Shown piece after piece: positions 32,666 to 45,960 of a DNA stretch of 64,000 nt. The DNA comes from Diphasiastrum complanatum (lineage: Eukaryota > Streptophyta > Lycopodiopsida > Lycopodiales > Lycopodiaceae), in the NCBI GenBank assembly GCA_029204225.1, contig MU832566.1:1-64000 (forward strand), written 5' to 3'. The position numbers were made by a program, and so were the translations under genes. The notes below the pieces were generated by a model. The model did no database searches. It was given only the letters and a program-made list of their open reading frames with translations, and was not told the origin of the DNA. The first letter of the stretch is position 1; each line of letters starts with the position of its first letter.

Positions 32666-33544
32666 TCTTGATTGTTTTTGTAGTTATATGTTGGATGGTT
32701 TTTCCCTCTCCGTAACCTATGGAGCTCGTAGAGGTTGGCTCTCGATTCACATATTCTAGATTATGCGGTGCATGAGATCTTATGGTTACCAATTGTAAAT
32801 GACGTTGTTCTATTAAAATGTTGGGATACTTCCTTTAAGAGTGAACTGCATCGATGGTCTTCTGGTGTAGGTATTTGAATTGCTTACACACAAATCCTGT
32901 AATGTCTGTATATTCTAATGAGCATGACATGCACTATGGATTGTGCAATAGGAATGGCATCAAAAAAAATAACTATGTTCAATTTCCTAGGCCCAAGAGG
33001 ATATTTCACCTCATCGGGTTCCCTTTATTTCTTTTTATGTATTCCAAGAGGTCAAGATCCAAAATTCATCAAAAACCATCTTATAAAAAAACCTCGACAT
33101 TCATCTTAGTTACAACACATAATTTGAAAAGTGTTAGTGTTATAACATTTTAATAATATAAAAGACATCTTGCACAAATTCTTAAAGGGTCTTTTTAGAG
33201 CTCAAAACCCTCCTAATGATTGGTTATGCTCAATTGTGATAATCATGATTCTAATATGACATCAATATTATGTTCAAAATGAATAGAGTGTCACTCGTCA
33301 TCAAATGTTCACAAACATTAATATTTTTTACAACATTAGTGTCGAAAATCGATCTCGTATCGAGAAATTCTAATTTTGGGTGTCAAAAAATATAGGATTT
33401 TTTGAGTCGATACGGTGTCAAAATATTCTGGAAAGTTCAATCCTAAATTTTTCAATATTCTGCTGAGAAATTTGAGCCTTCTATTTCTGGTTTTTAGGAT
33501 GCTCATTAATGAATGGATTTGAGGCTAAGCATCGAATTTCAACA
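32666..33544 (-). other. No gene; contains a copia LTR edge at 33538-33544
   Basis: TTCAACA at 33538-33544 followed by CTCCCCCTTAA is, on the minus strand, a polypurine tract and then TGTTGAA. That is the start of a 3' LTR for the copia fragment at 33,600-34,486. The far LTR end was not found. Confidence 0.5.
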
Positions 33545-33599
33545 CTCCCCCTTAATGTGAATCCTGCAAACTTTCGATTTTCAGATTCAACATGTCGTC

Positions 33600-34486
33600 G
33601 AATCTGAGATGGTGCTCCTTTGACAAAGTCTTTGTGAAGTAATATGCTGCCTATAATTATGTCCTATAGTATACTAATGATACATCCTTGCTTTGCACTT
33701 TCTCTCTTAAATAGTGATATCTGATTTCGATATGTTTGCTTTGAGAATGAAATCTCGGATTGAAAGGGAGAGAGCTATGGTACTTTGGTTGTCACAAAAG
33801 ATGGTCGTTGGATGTGATTGTGCTAGGTCAATTTCTGCTAGCAGGTGCCTCAGCCAAATTGCCTCCTTTGTAACATTTGTGCCAACAATGTACTCTGACC
33901 TAAAAAAATCAAATCCACACAAAACAAAAACTAAATTTACACAAAGAACAACAAAGATCCATATTCAAATTTGTATCATCCACATAAAGAGTGATGATGA
34001 TGAGAAAATTTGATACAAACTTGAGGGAGACATTCGAGTCTGCTGAGTTTGGAATAAAACTATTCTAATAAGAAATGCATTGATTTTATGGAACCACACC
34101 CTGGGTGACTGTTTCAACCCATGTGCCTTATGGATTTTACATACAAAGTGTTGCTTACTTCTAACTTCATATCTCTCTGGTTGTGACGTATAGATTTTCT
34201 CTTCAATGGTCTAGTTGAGGAAAGCGGTCTGGACATCCATTTGATGAACTTGAGATCTGCTACAGTTGCAAAGGAAAGTAATAGTCGGATTGAAGCATGC
34301 CTAACAATTGGGTTGAAGGTCTCGGAATAGTCCAGATCTGAAATCCGGGTAGTAGCTTGTGGTGACCAGCCTGGCTTTGTATCGGTTTAAGCTTCCTTCA
34401 GCATCATACTTTTTCTTGAATATCCATTGCATTTTGGAAAGATGTAAAAAAGTCGCAACTACTGAAAACATAGTGTATTTCTGCAT
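33600..34486 (-). pseudogene. Copia Pol fragment (RT start and RNase H end)
   Basis: 34,486-34,300 carries the RT entry (KMQWIFKKKYDAEGSLNRYK). It is followed at about 34,250 by the QMDV.TAFLN block, in another frame with stops. 33,922-33,707 carries RNase H (NVTKEAIWLRHLLAEIDLAQ; DNQSTIALSLS). The middle of Pol is deleted. The copy closely matches the RNase H at 5,560 (ATKDAIWLRNLLADIDLAQ), so they are one family. Its upstream side is cut by the LTR candidate at 34,489. Confidence 0.85.
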
Positions 34487-34488
34487 AT

Positions 34489-34847
34489 TGTTGAAAAAGT
34501 AAGTATTTCTGCAGACTTGTTCTAAATACAGATTTTGTGGAAGTCCTTGAAGATGGCCAAGTCTTCAATGACTTCAAGTTATTAAATTGACATCTGAACT
34601 TTGAAATTATGACAGGAATGGTTACCCTTTGCTGGAGATCAACCGGAAGCTCGTTGTAGACGTTCTTCAGATAAATTGGCTTTTTAAGTTTGTGATTCCT
34701 GCAGGTATCAGATGAGTAGACATAGAACCAAAGTTGGTTTCATCGGACCCTAGATCAATGATCAATAAACATGTAGGAAGAATCGTGAAATAGAAATTAG
34801 TCATTCACCAAGGAGACAATTGTGTGCTTAATTTCCAATAGTCCCCC
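34489..34847 (-). repeat. Candidate 3' LTR of the second copia element
   Basis: On the minus strand the segment starts TATTGGAAA right after a polypurine tract (AAGGGGGAC) and ends ...TTTTTCAACA, directly against the interrupted copia RT at 34,486. That fits a second element inserted into the first. The ends are inferred without a second LTR. Confidence 0.5.
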
Positions 34848-34869
34848 TTAAGGTCACGGTTGGTGCCTT

Positions 34870-36410
34870 GGTATCTTCGTCAGGTTCAGCTTGTTGAAGA
34901 ATTTATGGTGCTTGATCCTGGAAAGCACTTTGGTGAAGATGTCTACAACCATTTTCGTTGTGGCAGAGTATTGAAGGATCACTTGCCCTGAGAAAACTCT
35001 CCCGCGAATGAAATGATACTGGATTTCTATGTGCTTGGATTTGCTATGAAATCTGAGATTTAGTGATAGTGAAATACAGTCAAGTTGTCACATAGAATGG
35101 TGATACCATTAAACTTAGTGTGATATAAGTCGTGAATTAATAACTTAATCCATACAGTTTCTTTTGAAGCTTGACATATTGTGATGTAGTTTGACTCTAT
35201 CAAAGAAAGCGCAATTGATTTTTGCTTCCTTGAGTTCCATGAAATTGGTCCCCCTAGCAGATACAAACTGAACCCGGAGGTAGATTTGCTGGTAGAGACT
35301 GTTCCTCCCCAATCTGAGTTGGAGTAGCCTCGCAGGACGAGTGGGTTGATAGAATTTCCATTGTAACATAAGATGTGATGTAAACTTCCTTGAATATATC
35401 TCATCAGTCTCTTCGATGCTTTCCAATGAGAGATCCTAGGATTAGACATGAATTGACTCAACGTGCTAATATTATAAGCTAAATCTGGGCTAGTACACAG
35501 CATTGCATACATTAGAGATCCAATTAGTGAATGATAAGGGTACTTCGCTAAGTCGAGTACTTCACTATCAATCTCAGCACAAGAAGGTTTAGTCAATACT
35601 ATACTTGGATCCATTGGGGTATCAATTGGTTTGTAATCAGACATATGAAACTTTTCTAAAATGCCTTTTAGATATGCCAACTGGCTAAGATAGATCTTCT
35701 TCTAAAGTCTATCTCTAGTAATGTGAATTCCTAGCAAAGAATGAACAGCTCCTAAATCAGTCATGTCAAATTCCTTTGATACTCTTAGTAGTGTGCAGAA
35801 GAGAAGTATCATTAGACAAAATAAATACATCATCTACGTAAAGAGCTTTGTGAACTGAATTGGTGTCTATATGCTTTAAATAAACATTACAGTTAGCTGA
35901 ATTATTTGCAAATCCTAATTGAATGAGGTAAGAGTTGATTCTATCGAACCATGCTCTTGCGGTCTGTTTCGGACCATAGATTGCTTTGTGCAGCTTGCAC
36001 ACTTTGTGCTCTTGGCCTTTGACTTCGAATCCTTTCGATTGGAAAGTGTACAGCTCCTCTTTGACATTGACATTAAGAAATGTTGTCTTGACATCCATTT
36101 GGTGCATTTCGAGGTCTTCCACGGTTGCTAACACAATCAGAGTCCTGATTGACTGCATCTTGACAACAGGACTGAAAATTTTTTGATAACCCACTCTTTG
36201 GACTTGAGTGAATCCTTTAGCCACCAGTCATGCTTTCCATTTTGCAATGGAACCATCAGAGTTGATCTTCTTTTTGAAGATCCACTTGTTGTTGATAACT
36301 CTCTTGTGAGTGGGAAAGTTGACCAGTGTCCAAGTCTGATTCGTGAAAAGTGAGTTATACTCGCTTTCCATAGCTTCTTGCCACTTCACAGCATCTTGAG
36401 TTTTGACCAT
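34870..36410 (-). pseudogene. Copia Pol fragment (RT to RNase H)
   Basis: In order on the minus strand: 36,410-36,228 (KWQEAMESEYNSLFTNQTW; VINNKWIFKKKINSDGSI), 36,224-35,766 (GYQKIFSPVVKMQSIRTL; MHQMDVKTTFLN; catalytic ALYVDDVFIL), then 35,680-35,060 (KYPYHSLIGSLMYAMLCTSP; GYSNSDWGGTVSTSKSTSGF; GGPISWNSRKQKSIALSLIE) and a degenerate end toward 34,870. The YVDD active site is present. Frameshifts at 36,225 and 35,760 and terminal stops make it inactive. Its integrase, protease and gag are missing. The 5' side abuts a Ty3/gypsy fragment at 36,420. Confidence 0.9.
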
Positions 36411-36419
36411 TAAAACTCT

Positions 36420-37097
36420 CTTCTGACCATGTCCAAAGTCATGTATATACCCAAATGACCTGCACAGGGAACATCATGACACTCATAAAGAATCCTCTTA
36501 TTTAACTCATCATTCGTTGGTACACAAATATAATAGTAAACCACCTCGCATAGAGAACTGTTCCTCTATCTTCTTATCTTTCTTAGGAACTTGAGACCCC
36601 TGTGAGTAAATCTCTATTCCATTCTCATTTTTTCCTATTTCCACCATCTTCCAAATGGGACCAAAATGAGATTCTGATTCACACCTCTCTCTCAGTGAAA
36701 GAGATAGATCAGTGGAAATTTGGGTGAATGAAAGTTCATTTAGTTCACCAATCTGACTAAGTGCATCTGCAACTTGGTTAGAACTGCCCTTGATATATCA
36801 AATTTCATGATCAAATTTTTGCATAAGCTCAACCGAGCGAGCTTTATGACCCCTCAGATCATTCTGATTACAAAAGTACTTTAGAGACTGGTGACCTATA
36901 TACACTATAAATTGACTACCATAAAGATAATGCCTCCAAGTTCTAAGTGCATGTATCACAACAAATGACTCCTTCTCCTTAGTTGTGTAATGTAACTGAG
37001 GCCCCATGAGTTTCTTGCTTTCAATTACTATCGGCCTATCCTCTTGTAGAAGAACTGCCCCTATCATCGAATCACACACTGTCTTACAAAATGACAA
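36420..37097 (-). pseudogene. Ty3/gypsy RNase H and integrase zinc-finger fragment
   Basis: 37,097-36,798 holds the gypsy RNase H core (MIGAVLLQEDRPIVIESKKL; KEKESFVVIHALRTWRHYLY; FIVYIGHQSLKYF). Normally the Asp before GAVL is the first catalytic residue, and here it reads CDSMIGAVL. It runs past a stop into IKGSSNQVADALSQIGELN, and further down to a histidine-rich H2C2-like block (ECHDVPCAGHLGIY) near 36,470-36,430. RT and the integrase core are absent. The fragment changes to copia sequence within about ten bases, marking a recombination or insertion junction. Confidence 0.85.
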
Positions 37098-37378
37098 AGG
37101 TGCCTAGGAAGCAAAAGGCACCCTGTAAATCAAAACCCATGGCATTTCGTCAGAGTGACGCATTTTTCGCATCATCACCAACGTTCACTTTAGCAAAAGC
37201 TGACGTCGCACCCTTTTCACACTCACCCAATGCAGTTGTGCTAATGGATTTGACAACAACTGCAGCTACCCACGATTTCCTACAAACAACACATTCACTT
37301 TGTACTTTCTTCATCTGCACACCTATAACATTGTGTATATGTACTAAATACCATTTGTGTATTCAGTTTGATTGAGAT
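37078..37378 (+). repeat. 300-bp repeat, copy 1
   Basis: This is about 300 bases from CACTG(T)CTTACAAAATG to CAGTTTGATTGAG. It is shared with copy 2 at 38,288 at high identity. It follows directly on the gypsy RNase H fragment. Both copies keep a long plus-strand open frame (KVPRKQKAPCKSK...; SDAFFASSPTF), but it matches nothing I know. Confidence 0.85.
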
Positions 37379-37949
37379 TGATCATTGATTAAGAGATTGA
37401 AGATCAAGTGTGTGTAAATTTAGCATTTGAAGCTTATCAGAGATAGACGAAGTAGATGCCTCGTGCATTGATTCTTTATTGTCAATAATAGGTTTCATTT
37501 CTTTACAAATTGAATTAGCTTTGTGGAGCACGTGGTATCGCTCGCTATTGTCTTGTGGGGCCCTACCGCATTATTGACATGTATTTTTTGTTATACTTAA
37601 TCTGATAACAGCCCTTTTGTTCTGCATTCAAATCTGGGTCAATATTGATATGCTTGTTTTCATTCTATCTGACTTTTCTAGTTGCTCAATCTGATAATTT
37701 ATTTTTAGCAAGTTATTATTAGTCTGTTCGTTACTGATAGGCATAGTCATGCTTAGGGAAAGAGTCATATAGCTCATTCCGCTGTGCACGAACACTTTCC
37801 GTTCGAGTTCATTTCTCGTTCGTTTCTTTTTTGTGTTCATTTTCTTTTTGAGCTATTTCATTGAAAGAAGTCTGGGATATCTTGAGCACTATACAAAGTG
37901 CGAGATATAGCTTCCAAGCTACATCTCAGAAAAAAAATTTACTCCCTCA
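37379..37949 (+). other. Leader-like sequence of a copia element
   Basis: A TGGTATCGCTCGCT near 37,551 resembles a degenerate primer-binding site. The segment 37,727-37,850 (ATAGGCATAGTCATGC, then TTCCG...CACGAA, then TTTTCATT) has a homologue at 40,063-40,170. So the two are related LTR or leader pieces of the element whose gag and RNase H lie between. Confidence 0.45.
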
Positions 37950-38200
37950 AGATGGAGAATGGTGATTCCTTGCAGAATCGTATTAATTAATTCAAGAACC
38001 TGCTAAGGCAAATGGCCACTGTCGAATCTGTCATAGACGATCAAGACGCAGTGATGCAACTGCTTACAAGCTTGCCAAGCTCATACGACAGCTGGGTGAT
38101 GATCATCACGACACATCTAGAATTGACTCTTTCAAGAGTCATTACTCTCCTAAATCTGCCTCCATTCATGCTACATTTCTACTCACGTTGTTGCGCAGTT
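37950..38200 (+). pseudogene. Copia gag fragment
   Basis: Contains FKNLLRQMATVESVIDDQDA, then VMQLLTSLPSSYDSWVMII and LELTLSRVITLL, the middle part of copia gag (the LL.SLP.SYD block). Its 5' part is missing. It is cut after the LTLS.V.T.L block, where unrelated sequence and the second 300-bp repeat begin. Confidence 0.85.
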
Positions 38201-38287
38201 TGCATATTTACATATAAATTCTCTCACAAATGAAAAAAAGACGAACAAAAAGCGACACTATGTTTTTACACGTGAGGCAAAAAAAGG

Positions 38288-38588
38288 TGACACTGCCTTA
38301 CAAAATGCCAAAGGTGCCTAGGAAGCAAAAGGCACCTTGTAAATCAAAACATATGGCATTTCGTCAGAGTGACGCATATTTTGCATCATCACAAACGTTC
38401 ACTTCAGCAAAAGCTGACGTCGCACCCTTTTCATGCTCACCCCATGCAACTGTGCTAACGGATTTGACAACAACTACAGCTTCCCATGATCTCCTACAAA
38501 TAGGACATTCACTTTGTATTTTCTTCATCTGCACCCTTGTAACATTTTGTATATATATTGAATACCATTTGTGTATTCAGTTTGATTG
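38288..38588 (+). repeat. 300-bp repeat, copy 2
   Basis: Direct repeat of 37078-37378. It sits between the copia gag fragment and the copia RNase H tail, in place of the deleted pol. Confidence 0.85.
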
Positions 38589-38949
38589 AGCACTGAATCA
38601 GAGTATATCATAGCCTATCAAGCTACAAAGGAAGCAATTTGGTTGAGGATCTTACTCTCAGATATCAGTCTAAATCTATATGTCTCGACGACATTATTTT
38701 GTGATAATCAAAGTGCCATCACTTTATTAACCAACCCTAGATCTCATTCCAGAAGTAAGCACATTGAACTAAAGTATCATTTCGTCGTAAGCAAAGTTCT
38801 CAACGAAGAGGTCAGATTGCAGTACTATAGAGCACAAGATATGACACCTAATATTTTTACCAAAGCATTAAGTTTGGAATCACACAGAAGATTCTGTGTA
38901 GAACTAATTTTTAAGGTCAAGGCATTCAAGGATTCAAATTAAGAGGAAG
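38586..38949 (+). pseudogene. Copia RNase H tail and polypurine tract
   Basis: STESEYIIAYQATKEAIWLR, FCDNQSAITLLTNPRSHSRS, HIELKYHFVVSKVL and DMTPNIFTKALS are the closing blocks of copia RNase H, ending in a stop at 38940-38942. The GAGGAAG that follows is the polypurine tract, and TGTTGGATT at 38950 begins the 3' LTR. Confidence 0.9.
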
Positions 38950-40166
<1,217 letters not shown>

Positions 40167-40345
40167 TTGAGTTCGACCTATCTCCACAACACCTCTTTCC
40201 AACACAGAGATGGCACAATTACCTTTGCAATGTTGATTATATTACTTTTCTTTCATGCGGCCAGAGCGTATGGAGAAGGTGGATGGGAGAATGTCCATGC
40301 ACCGTTCTATGGTGGCAGTGACGCATCTGGGACAATGGATAATGC
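40167..40345 (+). pseudogene. Expansin (EXPA-type) 5' fragment
   Basis: A signal-peptide-like stretch (TFAMLIILLFFHAARA) is followed by YGEGGWENVHAPFYGGSDAS and GTM. This is the conserved beginning of mature alpha-expansins, cell-wall loosening proteins. The following GGACGYGN block and everything after it are missing: the sequence turns to DNALDTNLNS and then non-homologous DNA. It is a 5' fragment joined to retroelement debris, perhaps carried there by an element or truncated by an insertion. Confidence 0.75.
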
Positions 40346-40717
40346 TCTAGATACTAACCTAAATTCTGAGGTTGTACTCTTTCACAAGAAATTAACTGTC
40401 ATTAGAAAAATAACATGGATTTTTGGTGCAACTTCCAAGCTGATTATAATTCTGAATCGCTAGGCAGGAGAAGCATGCGACTATGCACTCTGTATAGGTT
40501 TGGATATGGCATGAACAGATTTCTTTGTCTATTTGTTGGGCTCTCTTCTCATGACTATTTCACTAGCTCAGGTTCTTCCATTATATTTAGAGGCTCTATT
40601 AATTTTGCTGCATCAAAGAACTCGTAAGCATATACATATAGAACAAAAAAGCCAAAATAGCCAACAAAATGAATGTCCTGCAGGTAGCCTTCCAAAACTT
40701 TGGTAGGGGAAATGCCT
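40346..40717 (+). other. No gene recognised after the expansin fragment
   Basis: It may be the former first intron of the expansin copy. No further expansin block was found. Confidence 0.35.
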
Positions 40718-41407
40718 ATGTATTCTTGCATCTTCTTAATCTAGATTACTGGAATGTCTTCAACTCTCAAACTTCTATTTTGCCTCATGGATCGCAGATT
40801 GCCACCACATCGTTTTAATCTCGAGGTCAGCCTCACATCTAGAGGACCATATATGAAAAAAAGTTGTTGGATGAGCAACTTCTTCTAAGCGTACATTCAT
40901 CCTCACTGAGATCTTCACAAACTCTAAAGCATGGCTCACTTCATCCCCATATCTCAGCAAGTAGGTCACATGTTTCCACATCGTTATTCATTCTGCAGCA
41001 CCTTTGTTATGACTCTCAATGCACTACAACCATCTCTAAGCAACCCAAGTGGGAAATAAGATCCAAGATTGAATACCAAAATGGATGATCAACAAGAAAT
41101 TGCTAGGTGGATTGTGTCGAGTAGCATATCACAAAAACCTCGCTCTTTATTCTCTAATAGAAGAGTCAATGTCGGTAAAGCTTCTTTTGCAGAATCTATA
41201 CAAAATCTCTCTCTCATTCTTATGGTTTTCTAGAGCATGAGTTGCAAGCATTGGTAATTTGTGCCTTGGTAAAAATGACTCCTCAGACGACAACTCCAAA
41301 AAAGACTTGTAAATCCTCAATAACTCTACAAAAGAATGACCTTCTATGACTTGTGCAATATAAAAAACACAAGATTTATGTGACCTCGCAAAAAAATTGA
41401 CAAACAT
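40718..41407 (-). pseudogene. Coding-like segments of unknown family
   Basis: 41,407-41,147 (FVNFFARSHKSCVFYIAQVI; NEREILYRFCKRSFTD) and 40,981-40,775 (EVSHALEFVKISVRMNVRLE) have coding-like composition on the minus strand. Stops separate them. The helical, Leu-rich make-up suits a decayed repeat protein, but no family can be named. Confidence 0.3.
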
Positions 41408-41990
41408 TAGAAGCTGTCAGATCGAGGTGATGCAATGTTTTTGATGAAAATTGATGTTGGGAGTCTTGTTACACATTTGCTTATGAAAATATCAAAAAAC
41501 ATCTAATTTGGATTGCAAAAGTGCTTAGAGTCATTCAAAAAAACAACTAGACAAAAAAACTATAGGTCCACTAGATGTGCAACACTTCGACTGAATTTTT
41601 TTTTTGGAATGTATGACTTCAGATTATTGCAAATAGACCCAAAGAACAAGAGAAAACAATTTCTCAAAAATTAACCCTGAGTTTATAATTTAAGGTTAGA
41701 TATCTACATTATGCAGGCTTTTAATTTAGAGAAACAATGACTAATCATTTATAAAAGTTAATTATATTTGTTTCAAAAGCATGTCTTAGGTTTACTCTAC
41801 AATTATCATCCTCACTCGTCAACAATAAAAAAAAGTTGTCTTACAAAGTTTCTTGTCAACATTAGATGTTCTAATGTTGATTCAGAAGAAGATATGTCAT
41901 TCAACAACCTCAACAACTACAAAAGAAAATTGTTGAGAATATTTCAACTTCCGAACTGAGTGACATTAGTGAAAATTCTCTAAAAACTGT

Positions 41991-41994
<4 letters not shown>
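41408..41994. other. No gene recognised
   Basis: AT-rich sequence with several A- and T-runs. Only short unmatched ORFs. Confidence 0.4.

Positions 41995-42062
<68 letters not shown>
41995..42062. repeat. (TA)n microsatellite, 68 bp
   Basis: An uninterrupted TA run. Confidence 0.98.
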
Positions 42063-42067
<5 letters not shown>

Positions 42068-44251
42068 GGCTTTGGTCTTCAATTTTTATGGAATTTTTTT
42101 TTTGTCTTCTTCAAAAATTATATGTTGTCTGCTCTCTTGCAATTTTATAAAATTTGGCTACTCAAAAATTATATGTTGTCTCCAGATATTGTTTCAATTT
42201 TGTAAAATGATGGTTTTATGAGGTTTTATGAGGATTGTAGACTTTTTGGTCATGAATTGTTGTGAAAATGCATTTTTTGGGACTTTTTGGTATAATTTGG
42301 AGATTGACTCATAAAAATCCATAAATTTAGGTTGAAAATAGGTAATAAAAAAATACCAAAAAAGGTTACTCTTTTTTTAGGTCAATGTCCCAAAACAAAT
42401 GTTATCGTGTTTTGTAGTGAAATCAATAGATTGTTTTGTGCTCTAGCTATTGGATCATGATTGGATCTTCAATTAGGTGCTTTCTCCATCATTTCTAGGA
42501 TCTATTGGACTTATTTTGCTGTATTTTCAACATTATATCAGGGCCATTCCAAGAAATGAGCTATAAATCATGCTAGCATCATAGATTTTGATGAATTTAA
42601 GCATTGATTGCTATCTAGGCATAATCTTTGATTATGTTATGGACCTTTCTCAGTGTGCACAACTGATGACAACTGACACATGACTATGTATATAGAGGTG
42701 AATCTCCATGAGCTTGTCATTCATTCTCTCATGGAGAATGAAGAGCTCTTACACTGGTAGCCAGGTTAGGACGATTATCTAGGCCTCAAGATGTAGGTTC
42801 GAGTGTAAGGTATTTACAAAAGGTCCACAAGAGTGATTGGATGCTTGCTTAACAATCTATCAAAAAACTAGACACAAACTTGATTGATCTAGATTGGCAA
42901 TTTGACAAACAACAAGCATTAACAATCAAAAGCATTGATCAACATGGAAATCCGAGCCCACACATGTGTACTACAAGATGTAGTACGGCCTTCAAGCTAA
43001 GAAAGAAGTAGAAATTGATTTGGTTTCATTTGGATCACATAAACTCAATGTACATAGTGAACTAGCTTGAGATTGCCAATGAGCTCCAAAAATATTCTAT
43101 CTTCTCACTAAGGGAGCTTGGAATACATAGCAAATTCGACTTCCTTCTTGAAGTTAGGTGGATTTTCAACATGTAATAAGTAAATTAACTCACTCTTCTT
43201 GCCCTAAAATGAAACCCTAGCCTAGATCCTAGAGTTATGCTTGGTAGGTAGCTAGTTGGTCAAATTTTCATCTTAAACTTAGGTGCAGGTCATATAATGT
43301 AGGGATGACCACCAAATAGACATGACCAACTCTCTTGACTTAACCTAACCTACATTAGGAGTGGATTTCCTTGTGGCATCTTGGCCTTACATGTGTGGAA
43401 TCCAATTATACACAATATTTACAAAGTTCTACATGGCTAGATTTGCCAAAATAGCCTATTTTTCACACTCCTCAAATCTAGCCTTGGAAACAATAATGTA
43501 TCTATATACAATTCTAAGAATTGATATTAACATAAAAAATGAATCATATTCAGGTTTAGAAGATGACTAATGAGACCCTAAAGATGATGACATGATATAT
43601 CACCATATCCAAGATAAAGCTTCTTTGATCTTGATCTCCTCCAAGATGAATTGAAGAGTCTTGATTCTTCCTTGCACCTTTGCACTTGATTTCTTCCATG
43701 TTGAGTGAAAATGCATGAACTTGAGACTTGCTCCTCCTTAATATTGATGCTTCTCTTTGAAGGAAATCTGAAGTCTCCATGTCTTGTGAAAATCACATTG
43801 ATCAAGATCACAAAACATGTACTTGCTACTATTACCAAGATTTATCATGCTAAAATGACTAGTCCACAAACCATCAAAAGTAAGCATGATTTTCCTAATC
43901 TTGTAATTACAAGTGATCTTGAACTTCATGAGACTACATACTTGCTTATGGATATAAGTGTCCTTCAAGGATGTTTCACTTATTCTCATAAGAAGCTTAC
44001 AATTTGCCTCTCCAAAAGAAAAAAAACACATTTTTCAAAACAATGAGTGATTAATTCACTCTTGCTCTTCCAAAATTTGAGAGCACTCATTTGATCAAAC
44101 AACCAATTTACTCTTAATTGGTTCATAACAATTTTTAGATCACTAAGACATAAAACCTTGTTCTCAAATAAGTCATTACACATCTTATCTTCAACTTCCT
44201 AATTGATGAAGCCCTCAAGTTGCCTCATGTAGTTCTCATAGCATACCTCGG
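42063..44251. other. Eroded LTR end with primer-binding site at 42526-42545; otherwise empty
   Basis: TTCAACA at 42526-42532 is followed by TTATATCAGGGCC, a degraded TGGTATCAGAGCC, so an old plus-strand LTR ends here. At 42,755-42,810, TGGTAGCCAGGTTAGG and GTAGGTTCGAGTG resemble tRNA A and B boxes (possible SINE). No gag follows. The rest holds only short ORFs. Confidence 0.4.
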
Positions 44252-45960
44252 TTACCTCATGTAGATCTCATAGCAAAATGGTTCATCAAGCATTGAAGTA
44301 AGAAAAGTGTTGAAAGTGAATGGTTGAGAATTTTTCCCTTGATTACCTTTGCCAAGATAAGTGAGCCTTGAAGGCTCGGCCCTTGCCTTTGTGGAACTTC
44401 TTGGAGCACTTGATCTTTGAGGTGTATCCTCAAGATCTCCATCACTTTGTTTCTCCTCCTCAATCCTTGCAAGATCATTGACACCAAGGTTGTTGATCTC
44501 ACTTTCATTCACACGAGATACTATATGGATCCAAGCATCTCTTGTATAAACATCTAAGAATGTTTCATGCAGCTTATCATCACTACTTGGTACATGAGAA
44601 AAAGAGTGTACATTTGAATGAATGATTTTCTTTTTTGCCATAGCAATTTTAGAATCCAACTTAAACAAACTACCTTGTTTAACACCGTTTGCTATGCAAT
44701 TATCATTCTTCATGATGGAACAAACTCCATGCTTGAAGTGAACATCTAAACCTTCATCCATTAGTTGTCCAACACTAAGCAAGCTCTTGGTAATTGATGG
44801 TACAAAAAGGACATTGTCTAGATCCATCTTTTTGCTAGATCCTAGACTTAATGAGATGGTACCAATACCATCTATCTTACACTCTTGATCATTTGCTAAC
44901 GAAACAAATTTACGAGCACCATTGAAAGAGTATGAGGTTGAGAATGTGTCCTTTTGGAAAGTCATGTGGGAGCTAGCCCCCCTATCAATCCACCAAGTGT
45001 CCTTTGAGTTGCTTTTTCTTGTTGGAGTGGATGTAGATGTCATCAAAGACGAGATCTCCTCATCTTCATCCTCTTCATATGCAAGGTTCCCTTGTTTGTC
45101 CTCCTCCTCTTTTGCTCCTAGCCTCTTGTAGCATTTAGATGCATAATGCCCCTTCTTTCCACAAAAGAAGCATTTTTTCTTTGACTTGTCCTTTGAGCTT
45201 AATGCATCATCCTCTTCTTTGGCCTCCTTGGGATTCTTCTTCTTTCCATTGGTCTTCTTTTTGCCCTTGAATAAGAAATTGGCTTTCTCATCTCCATCCT
45301 GCAAAGACAATGAACTCATTCTTGCCTTGGTGTAGAGCATCCTACACCCTTCGGCCACTAATACACTGTGAAGTTTTTCTATAGTTGGCAAAGTGCCTTG
45401 GATGGCAAAACTTTGGACCAAATTTGCAAAGTCATCTCCTAGACCATTAAGAACAATTTGTACAAGCTCTCCATCATGACTCTTCTCTCCAATGGAGGCC
45501 AACTCCCTATTTAGAGACTTGATTCTGAGTACATAATCGCACTCTCCTCACTTCTCCTCATGCTTTGCAAAATCTGATTTCTAAACATGAGTACTCTTGA
45601 AGTGTAACTAGATTCATAGATTGATTTTAAAGACTCCCAAGCCTCTTTAGCACTAGTACATGCTGATAATTCTCTCAACAAATCATTGCTCACATTCATC
45701 TTCACACATTGAAGTGCAAGCCTAGATCTCTTGTATCTAGCTAACTTTTGTGCACCTAGACTCTTCATCTTCATCTCAATTAAAAACTCATAAAGGTCCT
45801 GGAGCACCAAGAGTGACTCCATCCTAACCTTCCAAATAGCATAATTTGTAGAATTCAATCTCTCACTAGCTTCTAGAAGGTATGCTCCAGCAAATCTTAT
45901 CTTACTAGTGACTTCTACAGACTTGAAACTCACAAAGGTCTCACACTTGTAGTGTTTCAC
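44252..45960 (-). pseudogene. Copia gag, zinc knuckle and protease; pol mostly deleted
   Basis: 45,960-45,511 is gag (ASERLNSTNYAIWKVRMESL; CVKMNSVSNDLL-like block; TSAKEAWESL). After a one-frame shift 45,502-44,252 continues with LVQIVLNGLGDDFANLVQSF, the CCHC knuckle CFFCGKKGHYASKCYK, and the protease WWIDRGASSHMT, where the D(S/T)G core has become DRG. Then FVPSITKSLLSVGQLMDEGL follows. The integrase is gone. The frame jumps to the linker before RT (SDGDLEDTPQRSSAPRSST) and stops. It is related to the gag at 1-300. Confidence 0.9.
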
